Positions 28,370 through 41,000 of a stretch of 64,000 nt of DNA are shown here, piece by piece (positions within the stretch are counted from its first letter, which is position 1; the number at the start of each line of letters is the position of its first letter). The translations under genes and the position numbers were made by a program. The notes beneath the pieces were generated by a model. It worked only from the letters and a program-made list of their open reading frames with translations. It was not told the origin of the DNA and did not search any database. Origin of the DNA: Trichopria drosophilae (lineage: Eukaryota; Arthropoda; Insecta; Hymenoptera; Diapriidae); NCBI GenBank assembly GCA_030407085.1, contig CM059584.1:121186501-121250500 (forward strand), written 5' to 3'.

Positions 28370-28640
28370 AAAAAAGACCCCACAGATTTCAAAGGTGCGC
28401 GCGGCATATTCACACGAGTGAAAGGGAAGGGATGGCCGCGGTATGTTAAACATCAATCGTACCTTGCCGCAATGACGTCAGTGGTTTATACGTATTTAAC
28501 ACGTAGTGCAAACGAAATGTAGGAAGTCATAGTCCTACACTTCCTAGGATGTAAGAAATTCCTCGGTCGCAATAACTATCTCGTGTTAATTGCTAGTTCC
28601 GCGTATTACCTGAGATACAATTTTATTTAGTGTCTAAATT
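28370..28640. promoter_or_regulatory. GC-richer block with CRE and paired ETS-type sites
   Basis: Contains a perfect TGACGTCA at 28473-28480. Two convergent ETS-type sites, TAGGAAGT (28520-28527) and ACTTCCTA (28539-28546), form an exact 8-bp inverted repeat, with another TTCC at about 28560. The island lies between the candidate leader exon and the Ets98B coding exons. Such sites could serve ETS-factor control, including feedback, but binding is inferred. Confidence 0.35.
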
Positions 28641-31600
28641 TTTAAAGATTTTATTAAAATTAAATGTCACTTATTGAGATTGACCAGAAAACGTAAAGAT
28701 TCATTGTTAAAAGTGGTTGTAATTTTACAACAAAATTATAGTAGGAACATAACGTAAAATTGCAATAAATACTGCGATTTCAAAATTTTATTGTGAATTT
28801 ACAATTTCTAAATAATGTGTTGTAAAATTATATTTATTTTGTGATTCTTCAACATTCTACCGCGGTTTTAATACATGTATTGTAAATTTCAATGTTATGT
28901 TGTAAAATTATATAAGAATATGTAGTATATGCCTATATATTGACTTCATCAAGATTATCCCATACCAGAGTTTAAACCATTATTGAAAAAGTATTTTTAC
29001 GCCAATGAAAATTTATAGAGATCAGTACAATCCAGTTCGAAGGGAACCAAAAATATCGAGTTTAAATAATGTGCAATCCATTTAGATCTACCGATAGTAA
29101 ACTCCTGTACATTAATTTTGGTCATATATTTTAGGTTAGGTTATGGTTTTTGCTGACTGTCGTGGAGTTAAAATTTTGATAAAATTAAGTGAATGCAAGT
29201 AGATTGGAATTGTCTTTTATATAGATTAATATCTATATAAGAAAAAATAGAAATAAAAGGGAATCTTGACAGGGAAGTAAGGTAATATTCTCCCTTTCTC
29301 ATTCTCTCTCAGTGAGTCAATTAGGAAGGTTTTGTTGGTAATATAGGTAATAACCATATATTAATAAATAATTTATTCTGTATAATACGTCTCGATATTT
29401 TAGGTGCTTCATGTATTTATGCAAATTTTGTAACTTTATGTATACTGAGTAGAAATCTTATTTTTCGCATCACCACCTGCATAGAATAATGACATAACAC
29501 TTCCATTGTGGTCATGAAAAATGCAAAAATTGTCAAGACTGAAATTGAATTATGTTTGACGGAATATTTGAGCATATTATTTCGATCTTTCGCGATTTTC
29601 TTTTCACGTAATAAATTAAATGATTTTACAATGAATCTACATTAAAAATATTGAAAATTACAACATGGTACTGCAAGGTACTTTCAAGTACTTTTTTACT
29701 GTATTTTCACTAATTTTGTTGTAACTTTACAGTACTTTTATGGTGTAAAAAACTTCAAGCATTTGTTTGAAGTTTACAATAGATATTTATTACAGTGTTA
29801 TTTGAATGAAACTAAAAGAGCAACAAAATCTATTAGAAATGGTTTAAATATGTCAAGTTGATTTTATATGTTACATCAACATACAAGAAGACTATCTATT
29901 TTAGTTGTTTTAGACATGGCTATATGAATATTATTATGTTTTCTCATGAAATTTAATCCAGAAAATCTTGTTAAATTATATGCGATCATAAACTTCTTTG
30001 ATCCGTTACATCCAATTACATTCGTGTAATATAACTTTAATGGGAATTTACCCATTTTTAGTATCGAAAGTTGTCGATATCTTGAAATATTTTTCATGTA
30101 ATTTGTGTTATTTAACGATATTTCAATATTTCAATATAAATTTCATAACATTTTACAAAATGTTAAAATGTAGGTATATTGTTTTCTTTCATATTTGCAT
30201 TTATAAAATCTATGAATGAATATGGCGAAAATAATTAGATAAATTTATATTTAATGGCCCTAGACGGCGCACGTAGCTAACTATCTTCACGGTAGTTAAT
30301 GCAAAGGAGAGTTATTTGTTTTATTTACAGTAAATATCGCGTGATATATGAATTGGTTAGTCGAAATATAGAGAATTGGTAGAAATGATTTTAACACATG
30401 TTGATAGCGGAATTAACACTATGAAAGGTCGGAATTGATATTTGAGGTTATGTACGAATGATTTTACTACCGAGAAATAGTATAAGGAAACAATTTTTAT
30501 CTTCTATTTAATATGGAAATCGTCAATTTAACTACTTATTTTATTAAAGCGTTTTACTATTACAAGAGGGTTCTATTGACTATTTTATTTTTCTCTGTGT
30601 ATATTCATCCAAATTACATTGTTTCCATATGGAAAAATTAAAACTGGGGCTCAGGAGGGTTAAACCTACTGCAATAGAAACAAACAATACAGATAAAATA
30701 TTATTATGAGAGGTAAATACAGATTTTAAAGAGGGTCCAGTCTTAATGTATAATATACTTAAGTATTGTATACATATTTTACATAATAATTCGTTAATAA
30801 GATCCAAAGTAGATTTCAAAATGTGAACAGAGTAGTTCTACATTGTCTAGATACTATTTTGAACAAAACACATTTAGTAAAGCCCAATAGCTTATCTTCT
30901 TTAAATCAGGGCTTCAATGTAAAAACAAGTGTCTTATTTGACGATATTTGTATTGCCTAAAACGACTTACATATCTTCTCCCAAGACATTTTTCGTGTCT
31001 TAATTGCCAAAAATTCTTGGAAATAAGATACTCGACTTTGCAATATTGACGGTGATAAATGCATAGCAGGAGTATTTGGTAAAGACAACTTTAGCTTCTG
31101 CTTCGAAACAAGAAACCTTTGTTAAGCCCATGAATTTTTACATCGAGGTACAACCGAGTTCGAATCCGTCTTTCGGCTGATTGTTTTTGTGACAAGAATA
31201 AAATCAATTTATTATATAAATAATTACTTGGATATAATACTAAAACAATTAGCATATTTTTCAAAATTTTTTAAATTTATCCGATAAATAAATTTTCAAT
31301 CACGTTTTTCTGATGTCAATATAAAGAAATTCGATTAATGTCTTGAACCAATCCTGATATGGATTTAATTAAACGTAACATTCTTAAATACTCTGCTACA
31401 TTTCGGAAATTCAATTGATTCTTATTGGCAAGACGAAGTATCTGTCTATTTTCTCATATAATCATCTAAAATAATGAATAGCTGCCCTATTTAACTATAT
31501 TTTGTAACATTATTTACATTACTGACGAATAAGAGTTCTACTTATTATATTCAGGCAATTTCGTCAGGTCCAGATGGCAGGGTTTCAGTATTGTTCGTAA

Positions 31601-31689
31601 TAATTGTACGTCAGCAACTTTATTATCTACGAAACATGATTATAGAAATGTCATTTACAGCTGGCAGCAAATAATTAGCGCAATAAAAC
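28641..31689. other. AT-rich DNA with a TGTAAAATTA-rich patch
   Basis: No gene. At about 28715-28920 the motif TTGTAAAATTA recurs in both orientations (for example TTGTAATTTTACAA and TGTTGTAAAATTATAT). At about 29630-29780 a similar patch is rich in TACTTT/TTACAG. These may be remnants of inverted-repeat elements. A tRNA-like B box lies at 31158. Confidence 0.35.
31158..31190 (+). repeat. tRNA-like Pol III B box with T-run, possible SINE remnant
   Basis: GTTCGAATC at 31158-31166 fits the B-box consensus, and a T5 run follows at about 31185. No matched T-stem or full cloverleaf, so it is not a working tRNA gene. Confidence 0.25.
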
Positions 31690-32580
31690 GTATTGGACAT
31701 GGATTCGCGCGTCATTGTTGTCTCGAGGGCATAAAAAGTAGAAAATGTGCGTCGACAAGGATCGGTAAATCACTCGCGTCGCCACATAAAGATCGGAAAT
31801 CCGAAATATGATAAACGATCGAGCGATCGCCAGCGCGTTTTCTACGCCCTTATAAATAAGAGAGGCCGGACATGTTTGTCGGACGGTGACGTTTAATGAT
31901 CTCTCCGGCTAGAGCGGTCCGGAGACTTCAACGAGCGGTACGTCGATGCCACAACATACCCAGATAGTATACGGGGGAGTGTATATTGCCGTAAAACACT
32001 CTGGTTTGCTTCCCGTGGACCAATGGACGGTCATTTTCGCGGCCCAACCCGGACCGAAACACTTTCCCTAGCCGCGGACATTAGCCGGGGCGATTCAGCA
32101 ACGGCCATTTATCTTGGCGTGTGTTTAATGCCCGTCATGTGCTTGACCTCGCATCAGTTTGTTACGCTTCGTAAACCCATTACAACGTTCCCATTGCATC
32201 TTTGCCTACCTAGCCAGGCGGGGTCGTGGCTGACATCTTGACGTAGTGCCCTGCAAAGGTCGACTCGAAATAAACGATTATGCCTACATACACTCAGAGA
32301 GATACCAACCAACGGACATGAGCCCCGTCTCCATCTACCGACTGGAGTCAACGGTGGAATCGCGAGATCCTTATAGATACAAGTATTGCCAACACAATCT
32401 CGTAAGAGGTAAATCGGGTACAAAACACGCGGGGGATCTCCTCGAGGCGACCATAGACTACAACGCTATCTCGGGTGCGCTTATCTAAGAGACCTGGATA
32501 AATTGGATAGTGAAAAACGCTTTTATAAACGGCGATGAAACTTCTCCGCTCGACGTATCCCGGAAGATGCTATGGAGACA
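31690..32580. promoter_or_regulatory. GC-rich block with TATA box, candidate alternative promoter
   Basis: About 0.9 kb of the most GC-rich DNA upstream of Ets98B. TATAAATA at 31851-31858 sits between GC-rich flanks, and GGACGGTGAC lies about 30 bases downstream. The stretch 31889-31909 nearly repeats 1085-1105. Open frames (32023-32241, 32246-32488 and others) are mutually inconsistent. It could be an alternative first exon and promoter 5 kb upstream of the coding start, or an enhancer. Confidence 0.3.
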
Positions 32581-33009
32581 ATGGGATGGCTACTCTTGTG
32601 TCCGAGGTGGTATCAATAACACCATTTTCAAGAGATAAACCTGAACAGGTGCGAAGTGCGAACCCTGGAATAAGGAAGTGAATAACCTTTTGTGTACTTC
32701 ACTGGGAATAACCTGAATGCATGCAATTGAAGATGAACCTTTTAGCCCAAGAATTGTTAGGGATGAATTAGGAAATTTAATATTTCGACTGAAAAAGTGA
32801 GTGATATCGCAGCAAATCTCATCTATGCCTTCTACGTGTGGAGATCTGTTCAGGCGTTTCAATATCAATGGAAAGTTTCATAAACATCACGCTGCGCTTG
32901 GTCCAGACTGTCAAAAAATAAGACATTCCTTCTTCTCAGAAATAGTTTTAAAATGAGCATCTTCAAGTAAACGGTTCTATGGTATTTGTTTTGTTATTTT
33001 ACTTCAATC

Positions 33010-33330
33010 GATAAATATTTGACTAAGGTTTGATGACTGCTTGATCAGATCTCGATCAATGATTCAATTATAAATTTCTGATTGTTTAAATAGGATTATG
33101 TTCTGATCTAAGTTATATCAGCTACACTCAAGTAATTAGAGATTTGTTTACCTTATTGATCAAAAACCTGATTAGTCCATCACCTGGTTTCACAAGTATT
33201 TAAAAAACAATACTTTTTATGCCTGATCAGATGTAACTTAAACAATCTTGATAATGGTTGGATCAGAGTAATAAATAGTACATAATGAGGCATGCTATGT
33301 CACTATTAGATCAAACTCTGAACAATTGAA
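33010..33330. repeat. Decayed array of GATCA palindromic motifs
   Basis: TGATCA, CTGATCAG, GATCAGAT and related variants recur every 30-50 bases (for example TTGATCAGATCTCGATCAA, CCTGATCAGATG and TTGGATCAGAG). The pattern resembles an old tandem repeat built on a short palindrome. A similar GGGCCTGATCAGG occurs near 47240. Confidence 0.4.
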
Positions 33331-33436
33331 CGCATCCTTGCAATGCCTAATAATTTACTTTAAAAGATGTTTAAACATTTGATGAAATGCTAATGCCTTA
33401 TAACTGTCAGAGCAAGCTTTATAAAATAAACCAATA

Positions 33437-33678
33437 CAGTGGAGTCCCGGTATATTTGCCCGCTCGGTTTCTCATTTGTCAAAAGAATAGGACTGCAGCT
33501 TTTCCCACTCTCCTCAGTCGCGTTACATTCATGACGTCACAGCAGGCCCTTCCTAAGGCCTCAACGCACAAGGTGGGGGAAAAAAGAGTGCCGCGACAAA
33601 CAAATATAACGAGACGGAACTGGGAAAATATACTGAGACGTAAATATAGCGAGACGCAAATATTCCGGGACTCTACTG
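33437..33678. mobile_element. 242-bp MITE, pogo/Tigger (Tc1/mariner) type
   Basis: Flanked by TA on both sides (33435-33436 and 33679-33680). The ends are inverted repeats of about 23 bases: CAGTGGAGTCCCGGTATATT on the left and its near-complement ending CGGGACTCTACTG on the right, with two mismatches. The interior near the right end repeats GAGACG(G/T/C)AA units. CAGTGGA ends and TA target sites fit pogo-like elements. The 140-codon open frame across it (33387-33809) is chance. Confidence 0.75.
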
Positions 33679-34668
33679 TAAATCCCTTTAACCGGCGATC
33701 GCCTGCATTGATGATGTGGCAAACTGTGATAAGGTTTAGATCATGTAAAAGACCGTGTTACACTATTAAGTTTAACATTGCACAGTTTTTGTGCATGGCA
33801 TTGATATAACGTGTCAATAATCTCGTAAAAGACGTGTTATAATTGTGGAAATCCCAGAAAAGGAATCGTTAACCTTTTACGTAATGTTGCCATTAACGCA
33901 GATACGTGCGTATGCGAATACATAATCGATGGTCATATTCAACGCAGTCAGTTTTTCACCTTTCCATGAGGTTTTTCCCAGTTTAGTTATGCACTCATTA
34001 CAGACAAAAAGTTTTGAATAAACTTATAGTAGCTTATTTTCGGAGAAATTATAGTAATTCAGAATGAGCACCTGTGATAATTACATCGAAAAAGGGATCA
34101 GAATATTAACATACATGAATTGTATTACTTCTTTCCAATAAATTCCAATAAGTTTTAAGAGATAATTCATAAAACGCATTTTGTGTAGTGCATTTTTTAC
34201 GATCATAAATGCAATACAAACTTTTGGGGATGTGATTAGAATAATTTGATTTTACTGCTTAACCCATTAACGCCGAAGATCGATGATATTTAAACTTATT
34301 TTCGAGTTCCGATATTCCAATTATAGCATATAAATATTTAACGAAACCATGTGTTTTCTAGTATTTTTGTATGTGTTCTTTCAGAATCCGAGCTCAAAAT
34401 TCAATTTTATCGCATAAAATAGTTGAAGTTCAACAGAATATTTTTCTAAATGGTGAAAAACGCCATTTTTATTTCATAATGGCCGTTTAACCCCCTCGCT
34501 GTACTGTAAAAATTTCTAAAACACTGTAAAAAATGTAAAGTACAGACGATTTATATAAAATTTTGCATAAAGGGGTCTTTTGGGTAATGTACATCAATTT
34601 CACATTTATACTCGAATAATAATATTAAAAAAAAATTAGACGATACGGTTCTTTACAGATTTTTGGCT

Positions 34669-34970
34669 GCTGATTACGATCTGAAGGCACATTAAAAATA
34701 TTCAAAATGGCGGATCCAATCTGGCAGACAAATTTTTTTAAAATGCTGGTTTTCGCTTGGAAGTTATTATTATTTGGTTCCTGAGGTCGCTGATTACGAA
34801 TTTGATATCAGATTTACGAAATTCAAAATGGCGGATCCAATATGGCGGACAAATTTTTTAAAAATGCTGGATTTTGTTTGAAAATTATTATTATTCTATT
34901 CTTGAGGTAGTTGATTACGAATTTGATATCAGTTTTACGAAATTCGGAATGGGCGTACAAATTTTTTGTT
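34669..34970. repeat. 120-bp tandem repeat, about 2.5 copies
   Basis: Units begin at 34669, 34789 and 34910 with GCTGATTACGA or GTTGATTACGA. They share GAATTTGATATCA, AAAATGGCGGATCCAA and TGGCGGACAAATTTTTT. The third copy is cut short. No coding. Confidence 0.8.
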
Positions 34971-35204
34971 TAATGTTTCTACTCCTTCATTTTGCAACAG
35001 ATTTTAAATTAGCAATATAAAAAAGTTGAACATATTAACATTCTACAGTTGAATTGCGTATAAATGTTCATTATGTTTTGATAATTACGCAAACTAAAGA
35101 GTATGTAAATATATACGTAATACCCATACGTACAGCTTTTCGAGTATGTTTGTGTACATACATACACATGCATAAGAAAGTGGCAGAGTGGGGGTACGAG
35201 GGGA

Positions 35205-35292
35205 AGTTGATGTTTCACTAGTGATAGAGACAAATGTTCACTAGTGCGAGAATTTCACTAGTGTGAGTTTCACTAGTGTGAGGTTCCACTGT
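35205..35292. repeat. CACTAGTG short tandem repeats ending in a pogo-like terminus
   Basis: TTCACTAGTG recurs four times between 35214 and 35280, and the block ends GAGGTTCCACTGTA. The complement, TACAGTGGAACCTC, is typical of Tigger/pogo ends next to TA. I do not see the partner end, so this is probably one end of a degraded element. Confidence 0.5.
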
Positions 35293-37596
35293 ATCGTTAT
35301 TCGTCGATAAATATTGATTAAAACTCATTTTATTATATAGCTGCCTGAAACTCATGAATTTTTATATTAATACACAAACCCATTTGAAGACGTTCATCTA
35401 CCAACATTAAATTTATATCCTCGTCGTTAGTGTAATATGAAAATATTACAATGGGTATCATTAATAAAATGTACAATCTATAAATGTAATTTATAGAAAG
35501 GAACACCTGTCATTTTGCCATTGAGCTTTATATAAAGATGATAGAAATCTTACAGAATTTTAAATGCATTTTATTTGCGTGAACGACTCAATTTTGAAAA
35601 GGATAATACTGATTATAATTTCTTAGAATTCGAGCCTACGTGACTTGATAAAAGCTTAAGTTTTACGGCTACAAATTTAAAGTTACTTTCAGCTTCTAAC
35701 TTTAATTATAATGGATATTGTTGACATTAGTGAAGATGCGTTCGATTTCAGGAATGTGGAAATTAGTAACATTTGTTGATATCAATTCTTGACTTAATTA
35801 TAAAGCATTGATCATCAAATGAATATGTAGTGGAAGACAAAAATTGCGAATAAAACATTATCAATCAAAAGTTATTTACACAATTTAAGCAATATTATTT
35901 ATAAATAATGCTTATGCTCTCTTATAATAAAAATAGCAAATTGTATTCACATTATGTAATGTAAACAGAGAAATATTAACTATTCTTATTTCAAATTTAA
36001 TTATTTAAACTTAAATTCTGTTAAACTTTTTCGTGATTTGAATGTTGTTGGAATGAAGTGGGACGAATGTTTGTTGAAAAACTAATCAAGTTTTTGTTAT
36101 TTGATATATTACTGAAATTATGCTTGAGAATGAACACAGCTACGATAGTTTAGCAAATCGATTTGAATATTGTCCAAAATGCTCGTGCAATACTGCATTA
36201 TAATCTGTATTACGCTCTGAAGATTATTTATGCTAAGAAGAAAGTTTTCAAGATTATATCACTATTCACGAATAATTTATAATTATTTAAAATACTTGAA
36301 TGTGTAGTAGTTGAAGTTTTGAAAACTATTATACTAAAGTTCAGCCTTATGATTTAAATCTTCAAAAACTATGGTTTTAAAAAAATCAGAATTGATTATG
36401 GCTGAGTTTACGTAATATGTAATCTCCTCTTTATAAACTCTCTCTTTGAATGTCGAATGTAAACTTGTCTTGAACTTTATTTTTTATAACTTTACTGCAC
36501 ACTGATTTCAGTTATTTTTTGGATTCGTACAAACTCGTCGATATGTCAACAACTATAGTTAGTCTTCGTATAATTATAAAACTGCGACAATGTAAAATAT
36601 TAATTTTTGCAATTTATATATAGACAGGTATTTAATATTTTATGTTACGGTTCTTTATATACTGTTGTAATTATTATTTTTTATATTATGTAATTTTTTT
36701 TTTAAAATTCGAATAAATTTTCAGTCTTGAAAATGACAGTGATGCTGTCGAAATGTCCACTACGTGAACAAAACAAGACCAAGTGTTCATTTTATCATTC
36801 CTTGACTCGAAGAATCGATCTAGCCAATTTTTCTAATTTGAAAACTTCACCGAGTGTTAAATTCATGAATTAGTTTTAATATAACAATTAGCTTTCAATT
36901 GCTATTTTAACAGTTTTTCATGCGACAACATTCTGATTAATGTTTTTTTTCAAATCAGTGTTTAATTGATGAAAAATGTATTGTTCAATAAATTTGCCTA
37001 ATTTTATTATCTCTATTAAAAAAAAAATATCGAAAACTTGATGATTATATGTCTTATCAAATGTTGTTATATCGGGGTATCAAAAACACCTCGATATAAG
37101 AACGTATCGTAGACATGGGATCGTAAATTTTAGATTTTTTTAAAATTGAGTTTTAATATTTAAATTGTATGAAAACAGAAAAACTGTATTCCTAAACAAA
37201 ACGTTGCTTTAGCTGATTTATAGTACATAGTGATAAAATTTTACATTTGCTGATGATATATTACTTCTCGGAACTGAATTATTATAATTATTATTAGTTT
37301 TTTTTAATTAACGTACGCTAAAAAATTAAAAAGGGATTATTTTAAAATAAAATATCACTTTATTTAATAGATGTTCAATTGTTATCTTCCTGTTTCAAGC
37401 AAAACATAAACAATAATTTTATTTCATTTTCAGAATAATATACTATTCACCTTCCGAGGTGAAAATGATCTAAATCAGGGAGAAATTCGAATTTATAAAA
37501 ACATGCGAATCTTTTAAGTTTTGTGTACATGTTTCATGAACATGAACTGTATTATGAACAATTTTTATTTGTAAAGAAAAAGAGGAATGTTGCTTA
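35293..37596. other. AT-rich DNA upstream of Ets98B coding exon 1
   Basis: 2.3 kb with no recognised promoter, exon or repeat; probably the distal part of the intron leading to the first coding exon. Confidence 0.45.
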
Positions 37597-37623
37597 ATGA
37601 ATTTTTCTTTTTACTTGTTACAG

Positions 37624-38003
37624 ATGCCGCAAATGGTACCCACGGCAACTTTTTTGCCGTCATTCGACTACAGCACGTTTCAATTTGACCTTTCGTTGCT
37701 GTCAGATGATTATGACATCACAAGCACGGATACTATCCTGAAACCGCCGTTGATAAAGGAAGAGACATGTTCACCCCGCGCATGTTCACCTTTAACGTTT
37801 TCGAGTCCAGCTCGTTCTGGCCTCGGTGGGGAATTGTCTCCGAATTATTCCCGGGATTGTTCTCCCGGGTATCCTACAAGTCCTTATGACTTACCGCATA
37901 GTCCACAAAGTGCACAATTTTATCCGACAAGTCCGGAACCTATCAAGCAGCCTGCTAGGAGAGAAAAAAGTCTGGACTTGCTTGCAATTTTGCAAGAATC
38001 AAG
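37624..38003 (+). CDS. Ets98B: Ets98B coding exon 1 (start codon, N-terminal Pro/Ser-rich region)
   Basis: Encodes residues 1-126 plus two bases of R127. The acceptor is a pyrimidine-rich stretch ending TTACAG immediately before ATG, and the donor is AAG|GTAAAT. It begins MPQMVPTATFLPSFDY. Residues 44-47 (IKEE) fit a SUMO-acceptor motif, and residues about 80-118 carry repeated SP and TSP dipeptides (SPGYPTSPY, HSPQ, TSPEP), possible proline-directed kinase sites. The exon ends in ...LLAILQES. Codon choice is richer in G/C at third positions than the flanking introns. Joined to the candidate leader exon at 19916, the start would read AGAAATGCC, with a purine at -3. Confidence 0.9.
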
Positions 38004-41000
38004 GTAAATTTCAAACTTTAGTAGGTCGAAGTATCTATTTTAGTTACAAAACAAGTGACGTCTCTATGAAAGTTAATATGCATTTTAAAATAAATTCTAC
38101 TTTATGAAAGATAATGTTTTGAACTTATCGTTATTTTATAAAACAGTAGTTAGTAAGAGAAATATCGAAATAGCTTCAGTATATAATAAAAATTTTAATC
38201 CTTAGTAATCGATTAATATGTAATAAGGAATTCATTCCTAAATTTAATTTAACTATGAAACTGAAACTTTTATCAACGTTTATCTTTGTTAATACTTGAA
38301 ACTAGAAAACACATGGGATAATATTTTTCAATGGGTTTTAAATATAAATCACCTAACCTACTTACAGCATTCTCTATGATGAAAGAAGTTTATAAAACGC
38401 TTATAAGCGCAACTCAGTTTTTCAGAAATTCTGTTTTATGTATTATATTCATCATTTAAAAAATAGATCTTTGAATTCAATTTTTCGTTTTATGGAAATT
38501 TATTTTTAAATAAGGAACAAAGCCCTTGATGTTACAACTGTGTGTCATGTTCAGAACTCTGTCAATAGATGTTAACAGTTTTTTAATGACATGTTTAATC
38601 AATATTTAATAAAATTTTCAATGAAATTGTTAATAACATTTTTCAATGATATAACAATTCAGATATCAATAAACATTTAAAAACAATTTTCAATTTTTCT
38701 TAAGCTTGTTTCAAACGATATGGCGCTTCATATATTACAAAATTTGACCTTGTAAGTGGAATTTTTGCTTATTCCGATTCCGTTGTCAAAATGATAAAAT
38801 TTTGACATTCAGAGAATATTTTTCTAAAAAGTATGCAAAAATTACTAAAATAATTCAAATGAAATTGTTTATACAAACTTCCCTACAAAATATACCAAAA
38901 CATGTATTGAACAAATGAAATACATTGCTTTGCATAAAAACATTCAAAATAATTGTCAGGTAATTAGGTAAACAATTGTATAATTAAAAATGACATTTAT
39001 TGAAAATTATCAGAATTTTGTTATTTTATTATTGGTTTTGATTCAATACATTTAGAAAAAAAAAGATTTTTAATTTTAAAAGAATTTTCAGAGGATGATT
39101 TTATGATTTTCGTTATCATCAGACGAATTTGTTAAGATCACTCCGAGGACGACTTACAATTAGGTATAAAAAAACTTACAACATAAGGAATTATGAAACA
39201 TAGAAACGTTCAGTGCTTTAAATATTTATTTGTATTATTATTGGTAACGTAATGATAAATATTATGATCAGTAGTGTTTATAATCAAATGAAATAGAAAC
39301 ATAAACAAGGCCATTTGTATTAAAAAACTAATTATATGTAAATATAATAAATTGACTATGAAAATAATAATAAGATTGATAAAATAAAATATAATTTTTG
39401 GCCAAAGATTGTGGACGCTTTAGTAAAAACGATATTTTTAATAACACAGTTAAAACCTTGGTACCTTTCCGAATCTTTTCAAGTAAAGATTTTAAAATAT
39501 TCTAACCTAATCTAAATTTGCCAAGAATAACATTTTTGCCCATTTTTTAAGTTACACGTGAACGCAGATTTATTTTTACTTACTTTTACAAATTATATAC
39601 TCGGACCGGTCTCGCTGGTTTAAATTTATTAATTACCAGAAGTTCAGCAATTCACTGCAGATGAAAAATATTTAATTTTTTTGTTGGTTTTTATCCTTAA
39701 AAAATAACATTAATAAATTTCTGCTTAGATGTGGTAAAAGTGTTTGCGGAAAAGTGTAGATAAGCAAAATCATCGTTATTTTTACGATTTCAACTTATTT
39801 ACTTCAATGGAAACTAAAATATTTTGTAAAAAACTCTTTCAATGTTGGGCAAAATCGTCATTGTCTAACTCGAAATTACTAAAGAAAATTTTCATTCTAC
39901 CATTGCTTTATTAACATAAATTATACGAAGATATCCGGGTATTAGTTGTAATTTCCGGTAAATGATACTATAATTTTTTGAAAGTGTAAATCAGACTTCT
40001 CGGAATATTAGAATTTAATAGTTTATCTTGCACATTGCATCTAAATTGAATGAAATGCTAATTTTGTTACAAGAATTCTTATTTCGATATAAGTTTAAGC
40101 ATATTTTTTAGTAATTCTGATGACATTTATTTCAAAGAATGAAATAAAATCATTGAAATACAATAATAATAATTATATACAAGAGCTCCAATGCTACCAA
40201 AAAAATAACAAGACTAAATATTTACAAAGGACTTAAAGACATAAAAACATGAAACATTTTCTAACATTCCAATTATCACGATGATGATTAAATAAATATT
40301 TGTACAATATTTCGAATGCGATATGAAAGAAAACCGTTGAAAAACTAACCTAAAGGAATTTGTTTAATTCGGTTTGTATCGAAATATGTTTACGTGTTTG
40401 ATGGAATAAAATATTAAAAACACGAAGTACATTAGATAATAAATTAATTTATGAAAAAGTTGATTTTTATGAAATATTTTTTTAAATATTTTGACATCTA
40501 GGAAAGATTTATTGCAAAATTTTGTTTAAAAGTTGAAAATATTTGTTTAAATATTCTTACATGCTAAAGAGAATATAATGAGTTAAAGTAATCTAATAAA
40601 TTTAATCGATATTATATTTTTCTCTTTGGTGACTTCGTGTGCACCTTTATTAATGGTAACTAAATTACAAAAAAATATATTTTATTGAGTTAAAAATGAT
40701 ATTTTAAACATTTTAAAAGTGAACGTTAAAACATGTTACTAGACACAGTTGCTATAAGGACGGGTACCTAACCTAACCTTCCCAGAATAGGTGATTAGTT
40801 GGTAACTTCTAGTGATACTACACACTACTTTAATGCCCATTATAAGGTTCAGAATTTTCAGGTCGGAAAATGGTTTGAATAGAAAAAAGCAATTAAAGAT
40901 GTTCCTAAGGAGGACATAAAGATATAGAATAGATAGGTTTTTATTTAATACATATTAAGTACTGTAAAAATTTTGGAATGGTGGAAAGTTTAGTATGGAA

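Noticed and set aside
32023..32488. Open frames of 72, 80 and 89 codons in the GC-rich block
   Set aside because: No consistent frame, start context or splice partner; composition explains them.
33387..33809. 140-codon open frame, the longest outside Ets98B and the retrotransposon
   Set aside because: It spans the pogo-like MITE and its internal repeats and has no domain or splice context.
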